Positions 24,994-33,945 of a stretch of DNA of 64,000 nt are shown piece after piece. Where the stretch lies: assembly GCA_945900785.1 (NCBI GenBank), contig CAMDJM010000013.1, forward strand, positions 20,636-84,635. Reading direction: 5' to 3'. The translations under genes were made by a program, and so were the position numbers. Position 1 is the first letter of the stretch. Each line of letters starts with the position of its first letter. The notes beneath the pieces were generated by a model. It saw only the letters and a list, made by a program, of their open reading frames with translations. It was not told where the DNA came from and made no database searches. Source of the DNA: Akkermansia muciniphila. Lineage in GTDB: Bacteria > Verrucomicrobiota > Verrucomicrobiia > Verrucomicrobiales > V1-33.

Positions 24994-25133
24994 CGAAATT
25001 TTGAAGGATGAATGAGGAATGAGGAAAGGAGGACCGGCCGTTGCTGCTGGCCAGTGGGCCGGGGGGTGAAAATGGGGGCGTGGATTTCTAGAATGGAGAC
25101 GGGGCGTAGGAAACCACGGATTTTGGGTGACGA

Positions 25134-26168
25134 TCACGCCAAGGCCTCAAGAACGTGCTCTGCTTCGTTTCCGGCGGCGGGGCCATGGAATTCCGCATCC
25201 TTGGCCAGCCAGGCAGCGGCGATATCCTCCAACTCGGTGAGGCTCTGGATGTGGCAGAAGCGTTGACGCAGGGCACGGCCGCCAGGCAGGCCTTTGCTGT
25301 AGGCCATGAGCCGGGAGCGCAGGGACTGCATCAGGAAGCGCTCGCCGTCAAAGCGGCCGGTTTCCATGGCAAGCCGGGCGTGGCGGAGCATGAAGGCCCA
25401 GCGTTCCTCTGCTTCCACCGGGGCGGGCTGGGTGCCAGTTTCGAGGTAATGGCGGGCCTCCCGGAAGACCCACGGGTAACCCATGGCGGCGCGGCCGATC
25501 ATCAGTCCGCTGACTTGGGTGGTCTGGCACCGGTGCTCGATGTCACGGCCACTGGCAAGGTCACCATTGCCTATGATCGGGAGCCGGCTGGTGGCGGCGC
25601 ATTCAGCGATGACGTCCCAATTCGCCTGGCCGGTGTAGCCCTGGGCGCGGGTGCGGCCGTGGATGGTGACGGCGGCGATGCCGCAGTCCTCCAGGAGCCG
25701 GCAGACGTGCGGGGCGTTGATGCTTTGCTCATCCCATCCGATCCGGATTTTGGCCGTGACGGGGATGGGCACGGCCTGGGCCACGGCAGTGGCGACGGCG
25801 GTGAGCAGCGGGCAGTCTTTCAGGAGCGAGGAGCCGCCGTTTTTGGCGACCACTTTATTGACGGGGCAACCGAAGTTCAGATCGATGAAATCCGGGGCCT
25901 TCCAATCCATGACCTTGCGGGCGGCTTCGGCCATGTTTTCGGGGTGGGCTCCAAAGAGCTGCACGCCTACGGGGCGTTGGGTTTCCTCAAAATCGGTGTA
26001 GTGCCGCGTGCGGTCATCCCGCCGGATGATGCCTTCGCTGCTGACAAATTCCGTAACCATGACTTCCGCGCCCAGTTCCTTGCAAAGACGGCGGAAAACC
26101 GCGTCCGTGACCCCGGCCATGGGGGCGAGGTAAAGAGGAGGTCGGGAAACTTGAAGCCAGGGAAGCAT
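25134..26168 (-). CDS. dus: tRNA-dihydrouridine synthase (DusB-like)
   Basis: 344 residues from the ATG at 26168; a GTG at 26183 would add five. This FMN enzyme reduces uridines in the tRNA D-loop with NADPH. Seen in order: LYLAPMAGVTDAVFRRLCKE, the DLNFGCPVNKVVAKNGGSSL motif with its catalytic cysteine, KIRIGWDE, VTIHGRTRAQGYTG and IIGNGDLASG, then GLMIGRAAMGYPWVFRE. The length fits DusB. The stop is about 140 bp before the alaS start on the same strand, so dus and alaS may share a transcript. Confidence 0.93.
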   Translation of the reverse strand: MLPWLQVSRPPLYLAPMAGVTDAVFRRLCKELGAEVMVTEFVSSEGIIRRDDRTRHYTDFEETQRPVGVQLFGAHPENMAEAARKVMDWKAPDFIDLNFGCPVNKVVAKNGGSSLLKDCPLLTAVATAVAQAVPIPVTAKIRIGWDEQSINAPHVCRLLEDCGIAAVTIHGRTRAQGYTGQANWDVIAECAATSRLPIIGNGDLASGRDIEHRCQTTQVSGLMIGRAAMGYPWVFREARHYLETGTQPAPVEAEERWAFMLRHARLAMETGRFDGERFLMQSLRSRLMAYSKGLPGGRALRQRFCHIQSLTELEDIAAAWLAKDAEFHGPAAGNEAEHVLEALA

Positions 26169-26408
26169 GACGGGAAGGTGCACTGTTTTTGCCGGCTCAC
26201 AAAGGCGAAAGCATCACCGCTTCCTTTGGTGCTGGTGATGCCCAGGGAAAATGCCGCCCTGATGCTGATTTTGGAATTCAGCGGGCTGGAGGCTTCCTGG
26301 CCGCACCAGCTGGCAGCCTGCACCTCTGGCCAATTTTCAAAATAAAACGTCCCGTGGCGGTCATCAGCGCCAAATTCCCGAGAGGCGGTGGGAGCGGCGG
26401 GGGAACCA

Positions 26409-26879
26409 CTAATGCCACATGAAGGATTGGGTGGTGGCGATCTCCTTGCCGCCCTGCAGCAGGACCGCGCGCCAGGCCAGCACCTTGCCGTCCTTTTTGT
26501 ATTCACTGCCGGTGATTTGGAAATGGGTGACGTTTGAGCCTTTCACGCTGACAATGTCCAATTCCTGTTTTTTCACGGCGGAGCGGGTGTTCGCCTGACG
26601 GTATTCAAAGCGCAGCTTGACGGGCTGGGTGCGCTCGTCTGCGGTCCAAAAGAAAGTGTAATAATTCCCACGGCGGGCCTCGCGGTCCTCACGGCTCACG
26701 GCTCCGTAGAGCAGGTGGCTTTGTTCGAAGGGGATGCTGGGATCGACCGCGCTGATTTTCGCTTCAGGGTTGAGGCGGTAGATTTTGACCTTGGTGAAGC
26801 CCTGGGGTTTGGTGGCACAGGAGGAGAAAGCGACTGCAGCAAAGACCGGCAGGAGGCGGAGAAGAGAGCGGAAAGTCAT
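26409..26879 (-). CDS. Putative lipoprotein, unknown function
   Basis: 156 residues. The N-terminus RSLLRLLPVFAAVAFSSCAT carries a lipobox (FSSC, Cys21). The mature part looks like a beta-sandwich with KLRFEYRQANTRSAVKKQEL, DIVSVKGSNVTHFQITGSEY and a closing VLAWRAVLLQGGKEIATTQS. I do not recognise the family; the pattern of charged and aromatic strands suggests an envelope structural or interaction protein. It is divergent from the esterase gene at 26988. Confidence 0.65.
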   Translation of the reverse strand: MTFRSLLRLLPVFAAVAFSSCATKPQGFTKVKIYRLNPEAKISAVDPSIPFEQSHLLYGAVSREDREARRGNYYTFFWTADERTQPVKLRFEYRQANTRSAVKKQELDIVSVKGSNVTHFQITGSEYKKDGKVLAWRAVLLQGGKEIATTQSFMWH

Positions 26880-26987
26880 GCGGGCAGTATAAAACGGTGC
26901 TCCGGCTCAATGTCAACGCCCCGCCCTGGCTTTCGTGAATCGATTTTAAGCTGGCCAGGCGGCCATTCCTCCGCCACAGTCCCCGGC

Positions 26988-27722
26988 ATGAACTTCCGTT
27001 GCTTTTCCATTCTGTTGGGGTGTCTTGCCTTGATGCGTGCCCCACTCTGCGCTGAAACCGCCACTCCAGGAGCCATGGCCAAGGGATCGGCCACGGTGAA
27101 AAGCGATTCCGGCACCTCCACCACGATGGGTTATTGGACCTATCTGCCCAAAGCCGCCAAACCTGCCGCAGGTTGGCCATTGCTCGTTTTCCTGCACGGC
27201 TCCGGGGAACGGGGCACGGACCTGGAGCTTCTGAAAAAACACGGACCGCCCAAACTCGTGGGTCAAAAACCGGAATTGGAGTCCTTTTTCATGCTGGCCC
27301 CGCAGTGTCCAAAAACGCGATGGTGGGACACCGTGGCAGTGAAGGATCTAATCGACCAAACGCTCGCCTCCCAGCCCATCGACCGCAGCCGCATCTACAT
27401 CACCGGTATCAGCATGGGCGGATTTGCCACCTGGACCCTGCTGAAAGAGCACCCGGACTTCATTGCCGCCGCCGTGCCCATCTGCGGGGCAGGGGATCCC
27501 GCTGCCGCAGCCCGGTTTAAAAACGTCCCCATCTGGGCTTTCCACGGGGACAAGGATACATCAGTGCCGGTGCAGGGATCCATCCTGATGGTGGACGCGC
27601 TCAAAAAGGAAAAGGGCAATATCAAATTCACGCTCTACGAAGGGGTCACCCACGATTGTTGGACCCGGACCTTCGATAATCCGGACCTTTATTCCTGGTT
27701 GCTGGAACACCGCAAGGAGTAA
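26988..27722 (+). CDS. Secreted alpha/beta hydrolase (prolyl-oligopeptidase/esterase type)
   Basis: 244 residues from the ATG at 26988, which begins a signal peptide (FSILLGCLALMRAPLCA). The hydrolase core shows the oxyanion HGSGERGTDLELLKKHGPPK, the strand ahead of the nucleophile in IDRSRIYITG, the nucleophile elbow ISMGGFATW, the acid region FHGDKDTSVPVQGS and a final histidine in YEGVTHDCW. The pattern matches the dienelactone-hydrolase-like esterases often annotated as phospholipase/carboxylesterase in Verrucomicrobia and Planctomycetes. The substrate is unknown. A short terminator hairpin follows. Confidence 0.85.
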   Translation: MNFRCFSILLGCLALMRAPLCAETATPGAMAKGSATVKSDSGTSTTMGYWTYLPKAAKPAAGWPLLVFLHGSGERGTDLELLKKHGPPKLVGQKPELESFFMLAPQCPKTRWWDTVAVKDLIDQTLASQPIDRSRIYITGISMGGFATWTLLKEHPDFIAAAVPICGAGDPAAAARFKNVPIWAFHGDKDTSVPVQGSILMVDALKKEKGNIKFTLYEGVTHDCWTRTFDNPDLYSWLLEHRKE

Positions 27723-27757
27723 GCCAAGAAGCGCAGTGACCTTCATTGAATCCTGCA

Positions 27758-27775
27758 AAAGCCCCGGCTTTTTTG
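27758..27775 (+). terminator. Probable rho-independent terminator of the esterase gene
   Basis: AAAAGCCCCGGCTTTTTT forms a short stem running into a T-tract, 36 bp after the stop at 27722. The stem is short, so strength is uncertain. Confidence 0.55.
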
Positions 27776-27935
27776 AGGCGGGACGCTACACCTGACCCCG
27801 CTCCATGCTGAAGCTGGGACCGGTCACCGCAGGCCCCGCCCTCCTCCGGACCGCACCGTTGCATTTCCTGGCATCTAAATTGCAGTTTCAAACGCTATTT
27901 CCCAGACTCCTCCTGCCCCCGACTCCTTTTATCCC

Positions 27936-29213
27936 ATGAATGATTCGTCCGCCACCGCCGCCGTTGAAGCCCTCGACAGGCAGAGTGCCATGGACATTTC
28001 ACCGGGACTGCACCAGCGCCTCGTGATGGCTGCTTTGGAAAAAATGGACGCGGGTCACCTCCGCCTTCAGCTTCCAAATGGCACCGTGCAGCACCTCGGG
28101 GATCCTGCAGGGCCACACTCCGCCACCCTTACCGTGCTCCGGCCCGCGTTCTTCACCCGGGTGCTGCTCTACGGGGATGTCGGCTTTGGCGAAGCCTATG
28201 TGGAAGGCGACTGCGACACGGATGATATCGAAAAACTCATCGCCTGGGCGATTCTGAATCTGGATAAGTCCCCCACCTTCTCCGGTTCCCGCACCAAAAA
28301 ACTCGGCCTCAATCTCCTCCAGATTTCCAACCGCTTCCGCCACCTCCTGCGTCCCAACAGCCGCAGCATCGCCCGCCGGAATATTGCTGAGCACTATGAC
28401 CTGGGCAATGATTTCTATCAGCTCTGGCTGGATCCCACCATGACCTACTCCAGCGCCCGCTGGACCACGCCTGACCAATCGCTCGAACAGGCCCAAATCG
28501 AAAAATACGACATCCTTTGCCGCCAGTTGAAGCTCACGGCTGCGGACCATGTCCTGGAAATCGGCAGTGGCTGGGGAGGATTCGCCAGCCATGCGGTCCG
28601 CACCTATGGCTGCCGCGTCACCACCGTGACCATCTCCCAAAAACAGCACGACTACGCTGCCGCCCGCTTCCAGCGCGAAGGCATCGCCGGGCGAATCGAC
28701 CTGCGCCTCCAGGACTACCGGGACATCACCGGCACCTTTGATAAGATTGTCTCCATCGAAATGATGGAAGCCCTGGGCGATAAATACCTCGAAACCTACT
28801 TCGCCAAAATTCACGAGGTCCTCGCCCCGCACGGCCTCGTTGCCCTGCAATACATCACCTGCCCGGACAGCCGTCATCACCAGATGAAACGCGGCATCGA
28901 CTGGATCCAAAAACACATTTTCCCCGGCAGTCTGCTGCTCAGCATTGGCCGCGTCAGCCACGCCGCCCGCCGCACCGGCGACCTTTTCCTGCATAACCTG
29001 GATGATCACGGGCTGGACTACGCCCGCACCCTCCGGGAATGGCACAGCACCTTCAATGCCCGGCTGGAGGAAGTCCGGGCCCTCGGTTTTGATGAGCGCT
29101 TCATCCGCCGCTGGAACTATTACCTCCTCTACTGCGCCGCCGCCTTCGCCATGCGCAATATCAGCGTCGTGCAAGCCACCTACACCCGCCCAAACAATCC
29201 GCTGCTCCGCTGA
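27936..29213 (+). CDS. Cyclopropane-fatty-acyl-phospholipid synthase family methyltransferase
   Basis: 425 residues. The N-terminal lipid-binding region contains YGDVGFGEAYVEGDCDTDD. The SAM-binding domain follows with AEHYDLGNDFYQLWLDPTMT, YSSARW, then VLEIGSGWGGFASHAV (motif I) and KIVSIEMMEALGDKYLETYF; the C-terminal part has LQYITCPDSRH and WNYYLLYCAAAFAMRNISV. CFA synthases methylate unsaturated acyl chains in membrane phospholipids with SAM. Homologues also modify other lipids, so the exact product is not certain. About 210 bp of upstream DNA follow the previous terminator and probably hold its promoter. Confidence 0.92.
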   Translation: MNDSSATAAVEALDRQSAMDISPGLHQRLVMAALEKMDAGHLRLQLPNGTVQHLGDPAGPHSATLTVLRPAFFTRVLLYGDVGFGEAYVEGDCDTDDIEKLIAWAILNLDKSPTFSGSRTKKLGLNLLQISNRFRHLLRPNSRSIARRNIAEHYDLGNDFYQLWLDPTMTYSSARWTTPDQSLEQAQIEKYDILCRQLKLTAADHVLEIGSGWGGFASHAVRTYGCRVTTVTISQKQHDYAAARFQREGIAGRIDLRLQDYRDITGTFDKIVSIEMMEALGDKYLETYFAKIHEVLAPHGLVALQYITCPDSRHHQMKRGIDWIQKHIFPGSLLLSIGRVSHAARRTGDLFLHNLDDHGLDYARTLREWHSTFNARLEEVRALGFDERFIRRWNYYLLYCAAAFAMRNISVVQATYTRPNNPLLR

Positions 29214-29693
29214 TCACTGGAGAATCCTGGCCGAGGGGACATTTCTTGACGATGCAGGGCTTTCCGGTTATCCCTTGCGGCATGGTGAGTGCTTAACCTT
29301 ACCTTGGGGAAAGGAAATGAATCGGTCGCGCTGGCCGCTTTGGTGCGGATGGCTTGCCTCCGCTTTCCCGAAGACAGCTTGCTGCCGTTTTCGGTGGGGC
29401 AGCGCGCGAAGGGGGAAACGCCCCCGTCCGTCCGCGGGGCAAGCCCCGCTGGCGAAAGCGGAGGCAAGCCGTCCGCACTCCAAAGTTGGGCCGCTGCCGC
29501 TTTGAAGTGCGGATGGCTTGCCTGTCGCCCTGGCATTTGGCGGTCTCCAGGATCACTGTTCCCGGAGGGATCTCAGCAGGTAGCCGCTGTCAAGCCTCCG
29601 GCTTGATTGAATGTCGCAAACCGCAAACCGGTTCACCCGCTTTCCCGGCAGGTCAGGATGTCTGAGCCTTTTGCCGGCCCTGCCTCGACTTCC
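29214..29693. repeat. Non-coding region with clustered REP-like palindromes
   Basis: No gene is visible in these 480 bp. GTGCGGATGGCTTGCC occurs at 29344-29359 and 29508-29523, and inverted with one change at 29464-29479. The copies are extended by shared flanks (CTCCGCTTTC, GCCGCTTTG). Perfect hairpins lie between and beside them: GCGGGGC-AA-GCCCCGC at 29434-29449, GGGGG-AAACG-CCCCC near 29411-29425, and CAAGCC-TCC-GGCTTG at 29589-29603, which shares the TCC loop of the alaS REPs. It separates convergent genes (cfa and hflC) and may also end transcription from both. Confidence 0.75.
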
Positions 29694-30746
29694 TTACTGG
29701 GGAACCGCTTCCGCAGCGGGTGCGGGTGCTGCAGGCGGCGCTACTGGCAAAGCAGGTGGGTTTACCGCAGCGCTCTTTCCCGCCACTGCTGGTGGGAGGG
29801 GGGTCACGGTCTTCATCAGGCGGAAGAGGTCACTGCCAGTGCTGAAGACGACGGTGGTGTCAGGGCCGGCGGTTTTGCTGTAGGTTTCGAGGGTTTTCTG
29901 GAAGGCGTAAAATTCGGCTGCTTTGGGGCTGGAGGCGAAAGCTTCCGAGTAAATGGCGCTGGCCTTGGCTTCGGAAGCCCCGCGGATTTCCTGGATTTTC
30001 CGGTAGGCCTCGGAGGTGATTTTATTCAACTCGAGGGCGCGGGTGCCGCTGATGCGGGCAGCTTCGCCTTCCCCTTCGGATTTGAAGCGGGCCGCGATTT
30101 GCTCGCGCTCGCTGATCATTCGGTCAAAGATTTTTTTCAGCACCCCGGGGCTGTAGTTCAGCCGCTTGAAGCGGACGTCCAGAATTTCGATGCCGAACTC
30201 CTTCACTACGGGTTGAGCCTGTTTCAGGATCAATTCCTCAATGGCAATCCGGCCTTCCCTGATGCTGATCAGGGGGGCTGCATCGGTGCCTGCTGGCAGC
30301 GCGGAGGGGCTTACCTTGCGGTTCTTGTCGGTGCGGATCAGCTCAATGAGGTCGTGATTCGCCACGGTGCTCATGGTATTGCTGCCGATGATGTCGTCCA
30401 GGCGGGACTGGGCGCTGCGCTCGTCCCGCATGCGGATGAGGAATTGCAGGGGATCCGTGATACGCCAACGGGCGAAGGTCACCACTTCGAGGTATTGTTT
30501 GTCCCGCGTGGTCATGGGGGCGGGGCGGCCATCCCATTCGAGGATCCGTTTGTCGAAGCGGTTCACGGTATCCAGGAAGGGCACTTTGAAATGCAGGCCC
30601 GGTTCATTGATGCTGGAGCCCCGCACCTTGCCGAACTGCGTAATGATGACCTGCTCGGTCATAGCCACCGTATAAAAACTGTTCCAAAGCAGAAAAGCCC
30701 CTGCGAGGAAAATGGGAACCAAAGCCGATTTAATAAAAGTGTTCAT
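29694..30746 (-). CDS. hflC: HflC-type SPFH/prohibitin membrane protein
   Basis: 350 residues: an N-terminal membrane anchor (SALVPIFLAGAFLLWNSFYT), then the SPFH domain (VAMTEQVIITQFGKVRGSSI; EPGLHFKVPFLDTVNRFDKR; TTRDKQYLEVVTFARWRITD), a helical heptad region rich in Glu and Ala (SEREQIAARFKSEGEGEAAR), and an Ala/Pro-rich tail. HflC and HflK assemble into a large cage around FtsH and modulate membrane-protein degradation. The hflK stop lies 26 bp upstream, the conserved hflK-hflC order. The C-terminal low-complexity tail ends in a REP-rich spacer. Confidence 0.9.
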   Translation of the reverse strand: MNTFIKSALVPIFLAGAFLLWNSFYTVAMTEQVIITQFGKVRGSSINEPGLHFKVPFLDTVNRFDKRILEWDGRPAPMTTRDKQYLEVVTFARWRITDPLQFLIRMRDERSAQSRLDDIIGSNTMSTVANHDLIELIRTDKNRKVSPSALPAGTDAAPLISIREGRIAIEELILKQAQPVVKEFGIEILDVRFKRLNYSPGVLKKIFDRMISEREQIAARFKSEGEGEAARISGTRALELNKITSEAYRKIQEIRGASEAKASAIYSEAFASSPKAAEFYAFQKTLETYSKTAGPDTTVVFSTGSDLFRLMKTVTPLPPAVAGKSAAVNPPALPVAPPAAPAPAAEAVPQ

Positions 30747-30772
30747 AGCAAAAATCAGGGAGGGAGAGGGGA

Positions 30773-31795
30773 TTAGCGGCGGGGGGTGGCAGGGGCGGCA
30801 GACGCAGCCGGACGGGCGGCAGCCGGTGCGCCCGGATTCAGGGGCAGGAAGGGCAGGACGTTGGAAGCGGCTTCGTCGAGGATGACTTTGTTCCCCAGCT
30901 TGGGCAGGATCTCCGTCATGGTTTCGAGGTAAAGCCGTTGGCGGGTGACTTCGGGGGCCTTGCCGTATTCTGAAAAGACAGCTTTAAACCGGCCGGCGTC
31001 CCCGGTGGATTCATTGATGCGCTTGAGGGCATCGCCTTCGGCTTCGCTGAGTTTTTGATCGGCTTCCCCTTTGGCACGGGGCACGGCTTTGTTATATTCG
31101 CCCCGGGCGACGTTGATGAGCTGCTCGCGTTCCTGCTGGGCACGGTTCACTTCATCGAAGGATTCGCGGACCGGTGGGGGAGGATTTACCCCCTTGAGCT
31201 GCACCTGATCGACAGCCAGTCCGAGGTCATAAAGCTTGGCGATTTTATTCATTTTGCCGAGGGCTTCGGTCTCGATTTCGAGGCGGCCTACCGTGAGGAC
31301 TTCATCCACGGTGCGGTCTCCCACGATTTCACGCATCACGGATTCCGAGACATCGCGCAGGGTATCCGCTGCTTCACGGACTTTGAAAAGATAGTCCGGC
31401 AGGTTGGTGATGCGGTATTGCACGACCCATTCCACGTGGGCGGCATTGAGGTCGCCGGTGACCATGTTTTTCACGTTTTCCTCTTCACCCCGGGACCCGT
31501 ATTGGGCTTCATTGGTGGCCCCCCCAGTGCTGAACCCGAATTCCATTTTGAGTTGGCGCTGGACGGGCTGGATATTGACGGTGTCAACGCCGAGCGGCAA
31601 CTTAAAGTGCAATCCGGGAGAAATACCCTGCTCCACCAGTTTGCCAAACCGGAGTTTCACCGCTTCCGATTCTGCCGGGACCTGATACCAGAGTCCGTTC
31701 AGGGTGAGAAAAATGAACAGGGCGAGAATACCGAGGCCAATCCCTTTGGGGGAGAGTTTCGGAAGGTTGGGAACATCGATAACTTGACGTGACAT
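30773..31795 (-). CDS. hflK: HflK-type SPFH/prohibitin membrane protein
   Basis: 340 residues from the ATG at 31795 (MSRQVIDVPNLPKLSPKG), preferred over upstream in-frame starts that lie within pdxA. A single membrane helix (IGLGILALFIFLTLNGLWYQ) is followed by SPFH sequence: PAESEAVKLRFGKLVEQGIS, PGLHFKLPLGVDTVNIQPVQ, NMVTGDLNAAHVEWVVQYRI. The helical part has REQLINVARGEYNKAVPRAK and GEADQKLSEAEGDALKRINE. The start is 7 bp past the pdxA stop. It partners HflC as regulator of the FtsH protease. Confidence 0.9.
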   Translation of the reverse strand: MSRQVIDVPNLPKLSPKGIGLGILALFIFLTLNGLWYQVPAESEAVKLRFGKLVEQGISPGLHFKLPLGVDTVNIQPVQRQLKMEFGFSTGGATNEAQYGSRGEEENVKNMVTGDLNAAHVEWVVQYRITNLPDYLFKVREAADTLRDVSESVMREIVGDRTVDEVLTVGRLEIETEALGKMNKIAKLYDLGLAVDQVQLKGVNPPPPVRESFDEVNRAQQEREQLINVARGEYNKAVPRAKGEADQKLSEAEGDALKRINESTGDAGRFKAVFSEYGKAPEVTRQRLYLETMTEILPKLGNKVILDEAASNVLPFLPLNPGAPAAARPAASAAPATPRR

Positions 31796-31802
31796 AGGCG
31801 TT

Positions 31803-32750
31803 TTAGGGTGGAACCGGGCGATCTGTAGCACAGGAACGGCGGGCAGGCATGATAAAAGCGCACTTCGTTTGTAAAAAGGCCTCCTCCCCCACCAGCTCCG
31901 CAGCAAGGCGGATGGCAGCGATCATGCTGGCGGGATTCGCCACCCCTTTCCCGGCGATATCAAAAGCCGTGCCATGGTCCGGGCTGGTGCGCACCACCGG
32001 CAGGCCCAGGGTCAGATTCACAGCTTCATCAAAATCCAGCAGCTTCAGCGGGATCAGCCCCTGATCATGATACATGCAGAGCACCGCGTCATATTGTCCC
32101 CGGGCCGCATGGTAGAAAAGCGTATCCGGCGGCAGTGGCCCATGAAAGCTGGCGGGCAGACCTGACAAATTCAGCGCCTCCACCGCCGGGCGGATCAGGG
32201 TGATTTCCTCGGTGCCCATGCGCCCATTTTCCCCGGCGTGAGGATTCAGTCCCGCCACGGCGATACGGGTCGCCGGCTTGCCCCGGCGTTTACAAAAATC
32301 CGCGAGCAGCCGGCCGTGCTTTACGATCTCTGCGGTGCTCAGCAGGTCTGCCACGGCCCGCAACGGCTCATGAATCGTCACCAGGCCTACCGTCAGGTGG
32401 GGGCCCGTCAGGCACATTTGAAAATCCTGACAGGAAAAGCGCTGGGCGTAAAACTCGGTTTGTCCGGGAAAATCGAAGCCATACGCCGCCAGCAGATCCT
32501 TGCTGATGGGTGCCGTCACCACTGCCGCAATGGCCCCTGACTTGAGCAACTGCACCGATTCCTCCAGGGCCGCGACCGCAGCACGGGCACTGGCTTCATC
32601 CGGCCGGCCGGGCACCGCCTGGGGGCAGCGGCCGATCACCTGGTAATCAAACCGCGCGTCCAGCCGGCCACTGGTCAGGGCCGCCTGCGTGACCTCCGGG
32701 CCGATGCCGGCGGCGTCCCCGAGGGTGATTCCAATAACAGGGCGTGGCAC
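31803..32750 (-). CDS. pdxA: 4-hydroxythreonine-4-phosphate dehydrogenase
   Basis: 315 residues if translation begins at the GTG at 32750, five bases after the surA-like stop; this gives VPRPVIGITLGDAAGIGPEV, the normal PdxA N-terminus. PdxA oxidises 4-phospho-hydroxythreonine with NAD in pyridoxal 5-phosphate synthesis. Landmarks are VTAPISKDLLAAYGFDFPGQ, the metal-binding HxGE-like stretch AGLNPHAGENGRMGTEE, MYHDQGLIPLKLLDFDEAVN and RTSPDHGTAFDIAGKG. The order surA-pdxA is the same as in enterobacteria, and the near-contact supports translational coupling. Confidence 0.92.
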   Translation of the reverse strand: MPRPVIGITLGDAAGIGPEVTQAALTSGRLDARFDYQVIGRCPQAVPGRPDEASARAAVAALEESVQLLKSGAIAAVVTAPISKDLLAAYGFDFPGQTEFYAQRFSCQDFQMCLTGPHLTVGLVTIHEPLRAVADLLSTAEIVKHGRLLADFCKRRGKPATRIAVAGLNPHAGENGRMGTEEITLIRPAVEALNLSGLPASFHGPLPPDTLFYHAARGQYDAVLCMYHDQGLIPLKLLDFDEAVNLTLGLPVVRTSPDHGTAFDIAGKGVANPASMIAAIRLAAELVGEEAFLQTKCAFIMPARRSCATDRPVPP

Positions 32751-32755
32751 CTGCT

Positions 32756-33748
32756 TCAGTTGGGGGAATAGCGGATCGTCGCCTTGCGCTTGAGCTGCGT
32801 GATCCACTCTTCATAGCCCTTTTTGCGTTTCTCACCGAGCACGCGTTTTTCCAGCTCCGTCTGCACAAACTCGTCCGGCTTCATTTTGCCAGGATTACGG
32901 GCTTCGACGTAGAACAAGTAGAAGCTGTCATCAAACTCAATCACATCACTCACTTTTTTGGTGGGCAGACCAAAAACCATTTCCGCCATGCGCCGGGTCA
33001 GGTCCTTTTTGCTGATGAAACCCCAGTCTCCCCCATTCCCGGATTTGCTGTCCTGGGAATAGGTCCGGGCCAGGGTGCCAAATTCATCCCCCCGCAGCAA
33101 TTTGCTGCGGATCTCCCTGGCCAGAGCCATTTGGGATTTTGGGGTGGTGCCGACTTCCTCGCTGACTTTCGGGATGGTGATGGACCAGAGCTTGATCTGG
33201 TCGCCGTCGCGGAATTCATCGCCATGGGCAGCGAGATAAGCCCGCTTTTCATCTGATGTGATATAGCCAGGATCCTTCACATTCTGCGAGCGCATCATCT
33301 GCACAATGACCATGGTGCGCTGTTTCTCAAAAAACTTTTTGTAGGTAATGCCGCTGGACCCCAACTCCTGGAGAAACTTGGCCCGGTCTCCCTTGAACAG
33401 CTGATTCACATAATTGGTTTTGATATGCTCTTCCGCATAGGCGTCCACTTTTTCCTTAAAGTTCGCGGCGAAGGGCTCGAACTCCTTCAGGATCAATTCC
33501 TGGTCGATCAGGGTATCCAGGGCTTTTTTCCGCAGTTCACCCATTTCACGGTCCAGTTCAGCCTTGTCGCCAATGCTTTGTTTGAGCCCCATTTCCTGCA
33601 CTTTGATCACTTCCTCCACCTCGGAGCGCAGGATCGGCCGGCCATTGACCACCACGGCGATGCCGTTGGTCTGCTCAGCCATGGCATGTGTAACAAAACC
33701 CAAAGCCAGCGCAGCGCTGGCGGAACGGAAAAAAGGGAGCGTTTTCAT
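32756..33748 (-). CDS. SurA-like periplasmic peptidyl-prolyl isomerase/chaperone
   Basis: 330 residues with a signal peptide (FRSASAALALGFVTHAMA). The N-terminal SurA region begins GIAVVVNGRPILRSEVEEVI, typical of SurA/PpiC chaperones. A helical core (KALDTLIDQELILKEFEPFA) leads to one parvulin domain at about residues 185-300 (IKLWSITIPKVSEEVG; GDEFGTLARTYSQDSKSGNG, then GDWGFISKKDL). Only one parvulin domain is present, against two in E. coli SurA. It would help outer-membrane proteins fold. It heads the operon with pdxA, hflK and hflC. Confidence 0.88.
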   Translation of the reverse strand: MKTLPFFRSASAALALGFVTHAMAEQTNGIAVVVNGRPILRSEVEEVIKVQEMGLKQSIGDKAELDREMGELRKKALDTLIDQELILKEFEPFAANFKEKVDAYAEEHIKTNYVNQLFKGDRAKFLQELGSSGITYKKFFEKQRTMVIVQMMRSQNVKDPGYITSDEKRAYLAAHGDEFRDGDQIKLWSITIPKVSEEVGTTPKSQMALAREIRSKLLRGDEFGTLARTYSQDSKSGNGGDWGFISKKDLTRRMAEMVFGLPTKKVSDVIEFDDSFYLFYVEARNPGKMKPDEFVQTELEKRVLGEKRKKGYEEWITQLKRKATIRYSPN

Positions 33749-33945
33749 AGGAACTGGGGGTCGGGTGAGGAAGCGTCAGCGGGAAAGGGATTCGTCGGAC
33801 CAAGCGATAAATGACCGATCCCCGGGCAACTTTCCACCGATTAGAAATAAAATCACGGCCTAAACCTCCAGGCTCTGCTGGCCAACCCGGTCAGAAAGGA
33901 CCATTACCCATCGACAGCGACCAGCCGGCATGGCAGGTTACGGAA

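Noticed and set aside
27999..29174. 391-codon minus-strand frame across the cyclopropane fatty acid synthase gene
   Set aside because: Shadow of a gene with intact SAM-binding motifs; composition is not protein-like.
31429..31443. ATTCCACGTGGGCGG as a third parS site
   Set aside because: Only the inner TCCACGTGG matches; the outer half-sites are wrong, and it lies far from the other two.
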